The position numbers and the translations under genes are program-made. 64,000 nt of DNA from Pseudaquabacterium terrae (GTDB lineage Bacteria > Pseudomonadota > Gammaproteobacteria > Burkholderiales > Burkholderiaceae_C): contig NZ_JABRWJ010000001.1 of the NCBI RefSeq assembly GCF_013266755.1, positions 124,001 to 188,000 of the forward strand. The letters run 5' to 3'. Positions 8,223-17,432 of the stretch are shown here, piece by piece. Each line of letters opens with the position of its first letter. Position 1 is the first letter of the stretch. The notes under the pieces were generated by a model. That model worked only from the letters and a program-made list of their open reading frames with translations, was not told where the DNA came from and ran no database searches.

Positions 8223-9143
8223 ATGAGCACAAGTTTCCAGAGGCACGGACTCGGCATTCTGCTGGCCACCCTGTGCGCGTCATCATACGGGCCGACCGCC
8301 GATGCGGCGACCCCGCGCACGCGCCTCGCAGTGGCCTTCCCGAAGACCTACAACCGCGTCGAGACGGCGATGCTCTACGGCGGCTACCTGAAGCGGCTGG
8401 CGCAGTGCGCCAACGTCGAGCTGGTGAACCTGCGCGGCGAGCCGGTGAGCGAGCGCTTCGATGCGCTGGACCTGCTGCCCGAGAGCGAGCTCGTCACCCA
8501 CATGCGCACCGGCCGGCTGCAGCTGGCGCAGTTCTTCACCGGGCTGGTGCCGGCGGCGATCGACGAAGGCCAGGGCGAGGCCTTCGCGGTGCGCGGCGAC
8601 ACCACGAGCGGCCGCTACGGCTCGTACCGGCTGCACCTGATCGTGCGCGCCGACAGCAGCTACCTGCGGCCGCCCGACCTCACCGGCACGCGCATCGCGC
8701 ACTCGTCGGTGCGCTCGAACTCCGGCAACCTGGCGCCGCGCGCGCTGTTCCCGGCCATCGGCCTGGTGCCCGAGCGCGACTATGAGGTGGTCTACTCCGG
8801 CAACCACGAGCGCTCGATCGTCGGCACCTTCTACGGCTTCTGGAAAGGCGCGGCCGTGGCCAGCGACCAGTTCGAACGCATGGTGCGCAAGGGCGAGATC
8901 AAGCCGCAGGACTTTCGCGTGCTGTGGGCCAGCGAGCCCTTTCCGGTCGAGGCGATGGTGATGAGCCGCCAGCTCGCGCCCGACGTGCAGCAGCGCGTGC
9001 GCCAGTGCACCTACGGCTACCGCTTTCCGGCCAAGGCCAGCAGCCTGCTCGACGGCGCCGATGGCTTCGTGCCGATCGATGCCGAACGCGCCTTCGCCGG
9101 CGTGCGCCTGGTGCTCGAGCGCACCAGGGCCTCGACACGGTGA
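8223..9143 (+). CDS. PhnD-family substrate-binding protein 3
   Basis: A 306-residue binding protein with a signal peptide (LGILLATLCASSYGPTADA). It is more divergent than the other two PhnD-like proteins but keeps the same plan: RTGRLQLAQFFTG, the SSVRSNSGN anion-binding loop, LFPAIGLVPERDYEVVYSGNHERS and the CTYGYRFP end. An AGGAG at 8212-8216 selects the ATG at 8223 over the GTG at 8208. The next gene, a methyl-accepting chemotaxis protein, begins only 38 bases downstream in the same direction. That suggests this binding protein delivers its ligand to a chemoreceptor rather than to a permease (inference). Confidence 0.8.
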   Translation: MSTSFQRHGLGILLATLCASSYGPTADAATPRTRLAVAFPKTYNRVETAMLYGGYLKRLAQCANVELVNLRGEPVSERFDALDLLPESELVTHMRTGRLQLAQFFTGLVPAAIDEGQGEAFAVRGDTTSGRYGSYRLHLIVRADSSYLRPPDLTGTRIAHSSVRSNSGNLAPRALFPAIGLVPERDYEVVYSGNHERSIVGTFYGFWKGAAVASDQFERMVRKGEIKPQDFRVLWASEPFPVEAMVMSRQLAPDVQQRVRQCTYGYRFPAKASSLLDGADGFVPIDAERAFAGVRLVLERTRASTR

Positions 9144-9181
9144 TCGCGCGGTGATCACGCGCTGAATCGAGGAGAGCCGCG

Positions 9182-10789
9182 ATGCGACTGCCGTTCCGCC
9201 TGCCCTTCCCACCCTTCCCCCGCTTCACGCTGCTGTTGCGGCTGAGACTCGCGCAGCGCCTGGCGCTCGGCTTCGGCCTCGTGCTGGCGCTGCTCGCAGT
9301 GCTGCTCGGCGTCGCGCTGATGACGATGGACCGCATGGCCGCGCGCACGACGGTCATCGTCGAGGTGCAAAACCAGCGCATCGCCTTGGCCGGCGAGATG
9401 ATCCGCGCGGTCGACGAGGTGTCGATCACGCTGCGCAACCTGGTGCTGATCCCGTGGGTCGACGAGCTGCCGAGCGAGGTCACGCGGATGAAGAAGGCGC
9501 TGTCGCGCTACGACGCCGCGCGGCGCGCCTTCATTGCGCTGGCTGGCAACGAGGCCACCGATGCAACGGTGGCCAAGCACCTGGCCGCACTCGAGCTCGC
9601 CGAGCGCGATGCGCGGCCGATCGGCGAGCAGGTCGCGCAGCTCGCGCTGGCCGACAAGAAAGACGATGCAACGACGCTGGTGACGCTGGAGCTGCGCCAG
9701 GTGCAATCCGCGTGGGTCGCGCAGATCGACGAGCTGCGCGCGCGGGAGGTCGCGCGCAGCACGCAGGCGCAGGCCTTCAGCCAGCGCGCCTACCGCAGCG
9801 CCGCCGGCGGGCTGCTCGGGCTCTCGCTGCTGGCGCTGCTGATCGGCGGCGCCGCGGCGTGGTCGATCTCGCGCAGCGTGACGCGGCCGATCGCGCAAGC
9901 CGTGGCGGTGGCCGAGCGCATCGCCGGCGGCGACCTGTCGGTGCCGATCGTCAGCACGGCACGCGACGAGACCGGCCAGCTGCTCGCCGCGCTGGCGCGC
10001 ATGCAGGCGGCGCTGGCGGCGCTGGTCGGCGAAGTACGCGGCACCACCGACCACGTTGCCGGCGCGAGCCGCGAGATGGCCGGCGGCAGCCGCGACCTGT
10101 CGCAGCGCACCGAGCTCGCCGCGGCACGGCTGCAGCACACCGCGTCGACGACGCAGCAGCTCGCCGGCGCGCTCGGCGCGTCGGCGCGCACCGCGCAGGA
10201 GGCGCACGCGCTGGCCAGCGGCGCCTCGCAAGTGGCGCTGCGCGGCGGCGAGGCGATGCGCAGCGTGATGGGGCGCATGGCGACGATCAGCACCTCGTCG
10301 CGCCGCATCGCCGACATCAGCGGCGTGATCGATGCGATCGCCTTCCAGACGCATCTGCTGGCCTTGAATGCCGCCGTCGAGGCGGCGCGCGCCGGTGACG
10401 CCGGCCGCGGCTTCGCGGTCGTCGCCGGCGAGGTGCGTGAGCTCGCACAGCGCTGCGGCCAGGCGGCGCAGCAGATCAAGGGCCTGACCGAGGACTCGGC
10501 CGGCGAAGTGCGCGCCGGCCTGCAGACCGCCGAGCAGGCGCGCGCGACGATGGATCACATCGTCGCCGCGGTCGAGCGCGTGCTCGCCGGCGTCGGCACG
10601 ATCAGCACGGCGGCGCAGCAGCAGAGCGCCGGCTTGGCCGACGTGAGCCGCGCGGTCAACGAGCTCGATCAGATGACGCAGCAGAACGCGGCGCTGGTCG
10701 AGCAGACGGCGGCCGCGGCGGCGGCGCTGCAGGAGCAGGCGGACCGGCTGGGGGATCGGGTGGCGGTGTTTCGAACCAACGCGCCATGA
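9182..10789 (+). CDS. Methyl-accepting chemotaxis protein
   Basis: A 535-residue chemoreceptor. TM1 is near residues 27-47, a periplasmic four-helix-bundle-like sensor domain runs to about 200, and TM2 is near 205-226. A HAMP domain starting at [12 protein letters not shown] follows, then a long coiled signalling domain whose hairpin tip reads [21 protein letters not shown] followed by [17 protein letters not shown], where CheA and CheW dock. No C-terminal pentapeptide tether for CheR is visible. A GAGGAGAGCC ribosome-binding site precedes the ATG. Its coupling to a PhnD-type binding protein suggests indirect ligand sensing through that protein. The 3' end overlaps the convergent GGDEF/EAL gene by 134 bases. 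Confidence 0.93.
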   Translation: MRLPFRLPFPPFPRFTLLLRLRLAQRLALGFGLVLALLAVLLGVALMTMDRMAARTTVIVEVQNQRIALAGEMIRAVDEVSITLRNLVLIPWVDELPSEVTRMKKALSRYDAARRAFIALAGNEATDATVAKHLAALELAERDARPIGEQVAQLALADKKDDATTLVTLELRQVQSAWVAQIDELRAREVARSTQAQAFSQRAYRSAAGGLLGLSLLALLIGGAAAWSISRSVTRPIAQAVAVAERIAGGDLSVPIVSTARDETGQLLAALARMQAALAALVGEVRGTTDHVAGASREMAGGSRDLSQRTELAAARLQHTASTTQQLAGALGASARTAQEAHALASGASQVALRGGEAMRSVMGRMATISTSSRRIADISGVIDAIAFQTHLLALNAAVEAARAGDAGRGFAVVAGEVRELAQRCGQAAQQIKGLTEDSAGEVRAGLQTAEQARATMDHIVAAVERVLAGVGTISTAAQQQSAGLADVSRAVNELDQMTQQNAALVEQTAAAAAALQEQADRLGDRVAVFRTNAP

Positions 10790-13478
10790 CGCCGGCCGAA
10801 TGCTCACCGACGAGCAGCCGCACGCAATCGTCCGCCGTCATCGGCTTGGCGAAGTAGAAGCCCTGCACTTCGTCGCACTGGTGCGCGCGCAGGAAGTCGA
10901 GCTGCTCGCGCGTCTCGACGCCTTCGGCCACGACCTTCAGCTTCAGCCGGTGCGCGAGCTCGATGATGGCGACGGTGATCGCCGCGTCGTCGGCATCGAC
11001 GGTGACGTCGCGCACGAAGGTGCGGTCGATCTTCAGCGTGTCGAGCGCGAAGCGCTTCAGGTGGCTCAGGCTCGAGTAGCCGGTGCCGAAATCGTCGACC
11101 GACAGGCGCACGCCGAAAGAGCGCAGGTTGCGCAGCGTGCGCGCAGCCGCCTCGGGGTCGCTCATCAGCATCGATTCGGTCAGCTCGAGCTCGATCAGGC
11201 CGGCGTCGATGCCGCTCGCGCGCACCAGCGCGCCGATCGTCGCGTCGAGCTCGCGCTGCTGGAACTGCCGCGCCGACAGGTTGATCGCCACCGGCCGCAC
11301 CGCCATGCCCGCGGCCTGCCAGGCGGCCAGCTGCTCGCAGACCGTGCGCACGACCCATTCGCCGACCGGGATGATCAGGCCCGTCTCTTCGAGGCTCGGA
11401 ATGAAGCGCAGCGGCGGCACCAGGCCGCGCACCGGATGCTGCCAGCGCAGCAGCGCCTCGAAGCCGGCGAGCGCGCCGGTGGCCAGGCAGATCTTCGGCT
11501 GGTACTGCAGAACAAACTCACGCCGCTCCAGCGCGCCGCGCAATTCGGTCTGCAATTGCAGGCGTTCCGGCGCCTGCTCGTTCATCGCCGGCAGGTAGCC
11601 CTGGCTCGCGTTGCGGCCCTGCTCCTTGGCGCGGTACATCGCCGTGTCGGCATTGCGCAGCAGCAGGTCGGCCTCGTCGCCATCACGCGGATAGAGCGCG
11701 ATGCCGATGCTGGCCGACACGTGCACCGCCTGGCCGTCGAGCACGAAGGGGCGCGACAGCGCGGCGATGATCTTCTGCGCAACGTGCGCGGCATCGTCGG
11801 CATGCGTGAGCTGCGACAGCACGGCGGCGAATTCGTCGCCGCCGAGCCGGGCCACGGTGTCGCTTGCGCGCACGCACTCCTTCAGGCGCTGCGCGGCCTG
11901 GATCAGCAGCTCGTCGCCGGCCTTGTGGCCCAACGTGTCGTTGACCATCTTGAAGCGGTCGAGGTCGATGAACAGCACGGCGCCGATCCAGCCATGGCGC
12001 TGCGCCTGCGCCAGCGCCTGGCCGAGGCGGTCCATCAGCAGCGAGCGGTTCGGCAGGCCGGTCAGCGGATCGAACTGCGCCAGCCAGGTCAGCCGCACCT
12101 CGGTGCGGTGGCGGTCCATCGCGGTGGCCAGCGCATTGGCCAGGCTTTGCAGGAAGGCGTGACTCTCGCGCGGGAACTCGCGCTGTGAATCCGCGAGCGC
12201 GGCGAGCACGCCGTAGTCGCCGTCACGGCCACTGATCGGCGCCTCGATCGCGCTGCTGGCGCCCTGCAGCTGCGGCAATTCGCCCTCCGATACCGGCGCG
12301 AGGGCGCCGTCCGACACCGGCGCGAAGGCGCCCTCCGACGCCTGCGGGCGCAGCAGCACGTCGCAGCGGTCCACGCCGAGCCCGGCGGCCGCGGCCTTGC
12401 TGGCCTGCTCGAGCAGCGCCTCGAGCCCGACGTTGGCCAGCGCCTGCTGGCCGAACGCGGCGATCAGCCCCTGCTGCAGCGCCTGGCGCTCGAAGCGCGC
12501 CTCGCTCTCGCGCAGGCTGTCCTCGCGCTGCTTGCGCTGCAGGAACAGGCCGATCTGGCCGCCGATCACGCTGAAGGCCTCGAGCAGCCGCGGCTCGGGC
12601 TCGCGCACGACGCGGCTGACGAAGGACATCACGCCGATGCCCCGCCCCTGCGAGATCACCGGGAACATCGACGCGCCGTGCAGGTTCAGCCCCGGCCCGA
12701 GCTGCGCCTGCAGCACATGCTTGCGCTGCGTCAGGTCGGCCACCCACAGCGGCTGCCCCGTGGCCCAGGCGCGGCCGACCATGCCGGCGCCGGCGGCGAA
12801 CACCGCCCCTTCGCTGGACTGCATGTGCGGCCCGAGCAGGCTGCCCGGCACGCACCACGACGCCGCGAAGCGCAGCACGCCGGCCGCGTCATCGGCGCGC
12901 CAGTAGCGGCCGTACTCCCAGCCCTCGGTCTCGCAGATCGCCTGGATCACGGTCTTCAGCGCCACGCCGACATCGTCGGCATCGGCCAGGCAGCGCGCCA
13001 CCGCATGCTCCAGGCGCAGCAGGCTCTCCTCGCGCGTGCGCTCGGTGATGTCGCGGGCGATGCCGCGGTAGCCGCGGAAACGGCCCTGCTCGTCGACGAT
13101 CGGGCGGCCGCTGATGCTGACGACGTGCAGCCCGCCGCCGTCGTCACGGCGCTGGTAGCGCAGGTCGTGGAACGGCAGCCGCGCCGCCTGCGCCGCACGC
13201 TGGGCGAAGCGGACCTCGTCGCTCATCGTCGCCCCGGGCAGCTGCCACGGCGCCAGGCCGGCGTGCCGCCCGTCGTGCCAGACCGGGGCCGCCGATTCGG
13301 CACCGGTGCAGGCGATGAAACGCAGCGCCGCGTCCTGCTCCCAGTACCAGTCGCAGGCCATCGCCGTCAGGTCGCGGAACCGCGCCTCGCTGTCGCGCAG
13401 CGAGTGCAGGACCCCGTGCAGCGGCGCGGCGTCCGGGTCAGGCGGCGGGGGGCCCTGGGCGGGCAGGCACGAGCTCAT
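10656..13478 (-). CDS. PAS/GAF/GGDEF/EAL c-di-GMP signalling protein
   Basis: A soluble signalling protein of about 940 residues. A PAS domain (about 25-150, ending in the PAC-like [14 protein letters not shown]) is followed by a GAF domain (about 165-310), a second GAF-like region (about 345-460), GGDEF (about 470-635; catalytic GGDEF intact near residue 546) and EAL (about 650-890; EALLRW motif near 671, [10 protein letters not shown] loop present). Both catalytic signatures look complete, so it may synthesise and degrade c-di-GMP. I chose the ATG at 13478; a TTG at 13490 sits too close to the AAGGAG at 13493-13498. The proline-rich C-terminal tail is encoded antisense to the end of the chemoreceptor gene. 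The upstream tctC-like gene ends 24 bases before the start, so the two may be co-transcribed. Confidence 0.92.
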   Translation of the reverse strand: MSSCLPAQGPPPPDPDAAPLHGVLHSLRDSEARFRDLTAMACDWYWEQDAALRFIACTGAESAAPVWHDGRHAGLAPWQLPGATMSDEVRFAQRAAQAARLPFHDLRYQRRDDGGGLHVVSISGRPIVDEQGRFRGYRGIARDITERTREESLLRLEHAVARCLADADDVGVALKTVIQAICETEGWEYGRYWRADDAAGVLRFAASWCVPGSLLGPHMQSSEGAVFAAGAGMVGRAWATGQPLWVADLTQRKHVLQAQLGPGLNLHGASMFPVISQGRGIGVMSFVSRVVREPEPRLLEAFSVIGGQIGLFLQRKQREDSLRESEARFERQALQQGLIAAFGQQALANVGLEALLEQASKAAAAGLGVDRCDVLLRPQASEGAFAPVSDGALAPVSEGELPQLQGASSAIEAPISGRDGDYGVLAALADSQREFPRESHAFLQSLANALATAMDRHRTEVRLTWLAQFDPLTGLPNRSLLMDRLGQALAQAQRHGWIGAVLFIDLDRFKMVNDTLGHKAGDELLIQAAQRLKECVRASDTVARLGGDEFAAVLSQLTHADDAAHVAQKIIAALSRPFVLDGQAVHVSASIGIALYPRDGDEADLLLRNADTAMYRAKEQGRNASQGYLPAMNEQAPERLQLQTELRGALERREFVLQYQPKICLATGALAGFEALLRWQHPVRGLVPPLRFIPSLEETGLIIPVGEWVVRTVCEQLAAWQAAGMAVRPVAINLSARQFQQRELDATIGALVRASGIDAGLIELELTESMLMSDPEAAARTLRNLRSFGVRLSVDDFGTGYSSLSHLKRFALDTLKIDRTFVRDVTVDADDAAITVAIIELAHRLKLKVVAEGVETREQLDFLRAHQCDEVQGFYFAKPMTADDCVRLLVGEHSAGVMARWFETPPPDPPAGPPAPAAPPPRPPSARPAPRSAASSDRAR

Positions 13479-13502
13479 CCGAGGCGGCAACTCCTTCGCC
13501 GC

Positions 13503-14507
13503 CTATTCGACGCTGATGCGGCGCTCCTTGATGATGCGGGCCCAACGAGCGCGGTCTCTGGCGACAAATTCGGCAAAATCTGCAGCTGTGTGGGCCCGCA
13601 CCGGCTCGGCGCCGAAGCCGGCCAGCCGTTCGCGGACCTCGTTCATCCGCAGCACCGCGCCGAGCTCGGCGTTGAGCCGGCTGACCAGCGCCGGGGGTAG
13701 GCCCTTCGGGCCGTAGAGGCCGAACCAGGTCGTCGCCTCGTAACCCGGCAGCCCCGATTCGGCGACGGTGCGCACGCCCGGCACCAGCGCGCTGGGCGCT
13801 GCGCTGGTGATGGCCAGCGCCTTCAGCTTGCCGTCGCGCACATGGGGCAGGCCCGACACCACACTCTCGAACACCATGTGCACCTGCCCGGCCAGCAGGT
13901 CGTTGATCGCGAACGACGTACCGCGGTACGGGATGTGCGTGACGAAGACGCCGGCCTGCGCCTTGAAGGCCTCGGTCATCAGGTGGACGATGGTGCCGTT
14001 GCCGCTCGAACCGTAGTTCAGCTGGCCCGGCCGCGCTTTCGCGTAGGCGATCAGCTCGCCCATCGAGCTCACCGGCAGCGTCGACGGCACCAGCACCAGG
14101 CTCGGTGCCTGGGCGAGTTGCAGGATCGGCGTGAAGTCGGTGTCGGCGCGGTACGGCAGCTTCGGGTTCAGCTCGGGTCCGATGGCGTGCGTGCTGCTGG
14201 TGGCCAGCAGCAGCGTGTAGCCGTCGGGCGCCGCGCGCGCCACCTCGGCCGAGCCGATCGACCCGCCCGCGCCGGCCCGGTTGTCGACCAGCACGGTCTG
14301 GCCGAGCCGCTGCGACAGCTTGTCGACCGTGGCGCGCGCGATCAGGTCGGTGGCACCCCCGGCAGGAAACGGCACGATCAGCCGGATCGGTCGGTTCGGA
14401 TAGTCGGCCTGCGCCCGCGCCGGTGCGGCGCACGCTGCCAGCGCCGCCATGCCGAGCAGCAGGCGGCCGGCGGCGCGGCGGCCGCCCGTCTTGATCGTTA
14501 TCGGCAC
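13503..14507 (-). CDS. Bug/TctC-family tripartite tricarboxylate-type solute-binding protein
   Basis: A 334-residue periplasmic binding protein. The signal peptide ends near residue 33 (PARAQA), and the mature start DYPNRPIRLIVPFPAGGATD is the hallmark of the Bug family that is greatly expanded in Burkholderiales. The GTG at 14507 follows a strong GGAGGAGG sequence by 6 bases, which decides the start. The permease genes tctA and tctB are absent, as is usual for orphan Bug proteins. Its position at the end of a meta-cleavage cluster suggests it binds an aromatic acid or ring-cleavage dicarboxylate (inference). It lies 105 bases downstream of the ketopantoate-reductase-like gene. Confidence 0.9.
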   Translation of the reverse strand: MPITIKTGGRRAAGRLLLGMAALAACAAPARAQADYPNRPIRLIVPFPAGGATDLIARATVDKLSQRLGQTVLVDNRAGAGGSIGSAEVARAAPDGYTLLLATSSTHAIGPELNPKLPYRADTDFTPILQLAQAPSLVLVPSTLPVSSMGELIAYAKARPGQLNYGSSGNGTIVHLMTEAFKAQAGVFVTHIPYRGTSFAINDLLAGQVHMVFESVVSGLPHVRDGKLKALAITSAAPSALVPGVRTVAESGLPGYEATTWFGLYGPKGLPPALVSRLNAELGAVLRMNEVRERLAGFGAEPVRAHTAADFAEFVARDRARWARIIKERRISVE

Positions 14508-14612
14508 GTTGGGCCTCCTCCTGCGTCGGCGAGCTCGCGCTTCGGGTGGCGGCCATTGTGCGCCGCTGCTGCCAGGGCCATCAACTGCCGCCTGGAGTAC
14601 GCGGCCCTTGTC

Positions 14613-15605
14613 TCAATGTTCGGCCGGCGGATACAGCCCGCGCACGCGACCGAACAGGCGCGCCAGGCCGAGCAAGGCGCTGGTGTGCGGTGTCGGCACA
14701 CCCAACCGCGCGCCGATCTCGACCACCGCGCCGACGATCGCATCGAGCTCGAGCGCGCGGCCCGCCTCGACGTCCTGCAGCATCGAGGGCTTGAAGGCAC
14801 CGAGCTTCGCGGTGACCGCGTGGCGGTCTTCCGGCGTCTGCGCGATCGGGCAGCCGATGCGCGCGCCGATGGCAGCGGCTTCGCGCATCGCCGCCGAGCA
14901 GAAGCTGCGCAGCAGCGGGTCGGCGAGCACCTGGTCGACCGTCGCGCCGGTCAGCGCGGCCACCGGGTTCATCGTCAGGTTGCCCCAGAGCTTGTACCAG
15001 ATGTCGTAACGGACATCGGCCGAATGCGTGAGCTCGAAACCGGCGTGGGCGAGCAGATCGGCGACGCCTTGCGCACGCGGACTGCGGCCGCCGGTGGGCT
15101 CGCCGACGATCAGGCCGTGGCCCATGCGGTGTTGCACCCGGCCGGGCTCCGGCGACGAGGTGCTGGCATGCACGACGCAGCCGATCAGCTGCTCGAACGG
15201 GATCGCGCGAGCGATCAGGCCGCCGGGGTCGACGCTCGCCAGCGGGGTTTCGCCGATGCCCGGCTGGCGCTGGCAGAACCACCACGGCACGCCGTTCATC
15301 GCCGGCAGCACGAGCGTCTCGGGCCCGAGCAGCGGCGCGATGCTCGCCGCGACCTCCGCGAGGGCCGGACCCTTGACGGCGATGACCACCAGGTCCTGCG
15401 CCCCGAGCTCGGCTGCGCGGTCGCTGGCGCGCGCGGGCGCCGCGATGCGCTGGCCGTTGATGTCGAGCCGCCAGCCGTGCGTGCGCAGTGCGTTCAGCGT
15501 CGCGCCGCGGGCGAGCGCCGACACCTCGGCGCGTCCGGCCGCCGCGAGCCGCGTGCCGATGAAGCCGCCGATCGCGCCGGCGCCGGCGATGCAGACCTTC
15601 GTCAT
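14613..15605 (-). CDS. panE: 2-dehydropantoate 2-reductase (ketopantoate reductase family)
   Basis: A 330-residue NADPH-dependent reductase of the PanE/ApbA family. The Rossmann motif GAGAIGGFIG is at residues 8-17. The conserved VKGPALAEVAASIAPLLG strand-helix segment and the catalytic-lysine region DIWYKLWGNLTMNPVAALTG follow. The ATG at 15605 overlaps the stop codon of the upstream gene (ATGA), so it is part of the meta-cleavage operon. In that setting it may reduce a 2-oxo acid arising from ring cleavage rather than ketopantoate (inference). The family is known for such off-pathway members. Confidence 0.85.
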   Translation of the reverse strand: MTKVCIAGAGAIGGFIGTRLAAAGRAEVSALARGATLNALRTHGWRLDINGQRIAAPARASDRAAELGAQDLVVIAVKGPALAEVAASIAPLLGPETLVLPAMNGVPWWFCQRQPGIGETPLASVDPGGLIARAIPFEQLIGCVVHASTSSPEPGRVQHRMGHGLIVGEPTGGRSPRAQGVADLLAHAGFELTHSADVRYDIWYKLWGNLTMNPVAALTGATVDQVLADPLLRSFCSAAMREAAAIGARIGCPIAQTPEDRHAVTAKLGAFKPSMLQDVEAGRALELDAIVGAVVEIGARLGVPTPHTSALLGLARLFGRVRGLYPPAEH

Positions 15606-16549
15606 TCGTGTCCTCGCTGCGCCCTGGCTGCGCGCAGGTTGTCCTTCAGGTATTCGGCCACGCGGGAGTCGTTGCCGAGCGCGACTCGCCGCACCTCGGG
15701 GCTGTCGGTGGGCGCATGGCCGACGTTCAACGCCGCCGCGCGCGGCGCCTCGATGGCCGTCACCGTGCCCATCAACCGGCCCAGGCCGGTGATCTCGCAC
15801 TCGACCACATCCCCCGGATCGACGGAACGCGAATGGCAGGGCGTGCCCATCAGGATGACGTCACCGGGCAGCAGCGTGATGTGGCGCGCGATGTCGGCAA
15901 TCACGTAATGCGGGCCCCAGATCGTCTCGTCGCCGATGTGCGCCTGCTGCACGATGCGGCCGTTCACGAAGGTGCGCAGCGTCTGCTCGAACAGGTTGAC
16001 GCCACGCACCAGCCCCGGGCCGATCGGCAGCAGCGTGTCGGCACCCTTGACGCGCAGCATCGAGCCCTGGTCGGTGTCGCGGAAGTCCTGCAGGCCCATG
16101 TCGAGCGCGGGGCAGAAGCCTTCGATGAAGTCCCAGGCCTCGTCGGGCGTAGCGTTGCGGCAGGTGCGGCCGATCACCACTGCGTATTCACCCTCGTAAT
16201 TGAGGTAGCTGCAATCGGCGGGTTTGAGGATCTGGCCGCGGTGGCCGTTCAGGGCCGTCGTCGGTTTCATGAAATAGGTCGGCGTCGCGGTCGGCTTCGG
16301 CGCGTTGCGCGTCTCGATGCTGCGCGAGCTGTACGAGATGTGTACCGCGATGATCTTGCTCGGCGTCACCGGGGGCAGATAACTCGCTTGTTCAGCGTCG
16401 ATCAAACGGCCGTCGTCCAGCCGCAGCTGCGTCGTGTCGTCCTGCATCGTGCCCCAGAACGCGCTGCCGCCGATCAGCACGCGGCGGCGCTCGATGCGCG
16501 GGCCGCGCATCACCGCGGGCAGCTCGCGCAGCGGAAACTCGAAATTCAT
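15602..16549 (-). CDS. Fumarylacetoacetate hydrolase-family protein (HpaG-like isomerase/decarboxylase)
   Basis: A 315-residue protein with a single C-terminal FAH domain (about 85-300) after an N-terminal cap. Visible features are SKIIAVHISYSSR, the metal-binding NYEGEYAVVIGR segment and DVILMGTPCHSRSVDPGDVVECEITGLG near the end. In homoprotocatechuate pathways this family isomerises or decarboxylates the ring-cleavage product (HpaG/HpcE role). It is coupled by ATGA overlaps both to the dioxygenase gene upstream and to the panE-like gene downstream. It is one FAH domain long rather than the two-domain HpaG fusion, so either a separate subunit or a different substrate is possible. Confidence 0.85.
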   Translation of the reverse strand: MNFEFPLRELPAVMRGPRIERRRVLIGGSAFWGTMQDDTTQLRLDDGRLIDAEQASYLPPVTPSKIIAVHISYSSRSIETRNAPKPTATPTYFMKPTTALNGHRGQILKPADCSYLNYEGEYAVVIGRTCRNATPDEAWDFIEGFCPALDMGLQDFRDTDQGSMLRVKGADTLLPIGPGLVRGVNLFEQTLRTFVNGRIVQQAHIGDETIWGPHYVIADIARHITLLPGDVILMGTPCHSRSVDPGDVVECEITGLGRLMGTVTAIEAPRAAALNVGHAPTDSPEVRRVALGNDSRVAEYLKDNLRAARAQRGHE

Positions 16550-17421
16550 GCGCCTGCTCCCGCAAACCAGATGTGGACGTTGCCGGTGCCGCGCGCGTTC
16601 TCGTAGTCCGACAGCACCTCGCCCTGGGCCGTGCAGGCGGCCCCACCGAGCGCGCCCAGCATCTGCAGGTAGTGCGCGCCGAACGCCTCCCAGGGCAGCT
16701 GGCGGTACTCGTCATTCCAGCGCTCGAGGATTGCGGCGTGGCGGCCTTGCTGCATCAGCGCGATCGCACCCTTGTCGCTCGTGACGTTCTCGGGCCGCGA
16801 GACATTGCTCTCATGAAAGATGCGCGGATGATTCGGCTTCCAGTCGATGTTGTTGAACTTGTGGCTCAAGGCGCCCGAGGCCAGCAGCAGCACGCGCAGG
16901 CCGCTGCGGCGAATGGCTTCGCCGATCACCTCGCCCGACTTCAGGAAATGCGGCCAGTCGCAGTTCTGGCACGCGCTGACGCTGAGCACCGGCGTGTCGC
17001 TCAATTCGAAGCGCAGCTGCTTGACCAGGTTGATCGTCGGGTAGTGGCGGCCGAGGCCCGGATGGCTGATCGCACGGTTGTAGCCGCCCTGCTCGCGCGA
17101 CACCGCTTCGATCTGGAACGCCAGCGCCGGATGGCCGCGGTAGTCGTACGGCACACCGTGCAGGTACCAGGGCATTTCCTCGGACACGTACATGCCGCTG
17201 TAGCGCGCGCCGGCGTCGACCAGGTGATAGCCGGTCGTGAACCAGTGCGTGTCGAAGACGATCACGACATCGGCCCGCGCGAGCTCGATGCGCTCACGCA
17301 GCCGCGCATAACCCGCAATCAGATCGGAGTCTTCGCCCGCACCCTGCAGGCGGCGGAACTCCTCGCATTGCATCAGGCCCGGATGGTGCGAGACCAGCGC
17401 GGCGCCGACGATCTGTCCCAT
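16546..17421 (-). CDS. hpaD: Class III extradiol ring-cleavage dioxygenase (3,4-dihydroxyphenylacetate 2,3-dioxygenase-like)
   Basis: A 291-residue LigB-superfamily enzyme. Iron-ligand candidates are the paired His in LVSHHPG near residues 12-13 and the His in SGALSHKFNN; the VVIVFDTHWFTTGYHLV segment and the end TGNVHIWFAGAG resemble HpaD of enterobacteria. It would open a catechol ring between C2 and C3 of a side-chain-substituted catechol such as homoprotocatechuate. It is the third gene of the operon, 11 bases after the aldehyde dehydrogenase. No hydroxylase (HpaBC) that would make the substrate is in the window, so homoprotocatechuate itself is an inference. Confidence 0.82.
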   Translation of the reverse strand: MGQIVGAALVSHHPGLMQCEEFRRLQGAGEDSDLIAGYARLRERIELARADVVIVFDTHWFTTGYHLVDAGARYSGMYVSEEMPWYLHGVPYDYRGHPALAFQIEAVSREQGGYNRAISHPGLGRHYPTINLVKQLRFELSDTPVLSVSACQNCDWPHFLKSGEVIGEAIRRSGLRVLLLASGALSHKFNNIDWKPNHPRIFHESNVSRPENVTSDKGAIALMQQGRHAAILERWNDEYRQLPWEAFGAHYLQMLGALGGAACTAQGEVLSDYENARGTGNVHIWFAGAGA

Positions 17422-17432
17422 GTCGAAAATCC

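Noticed and set aside
8099-8320. Upstream extension of PhnD-like protein 2 to an earlier start
   Set aside because: The extension would cross the divergent promoter and the start of the third PhnD-like gene, and would hide the signal peptide behind 74 unlikely residues.
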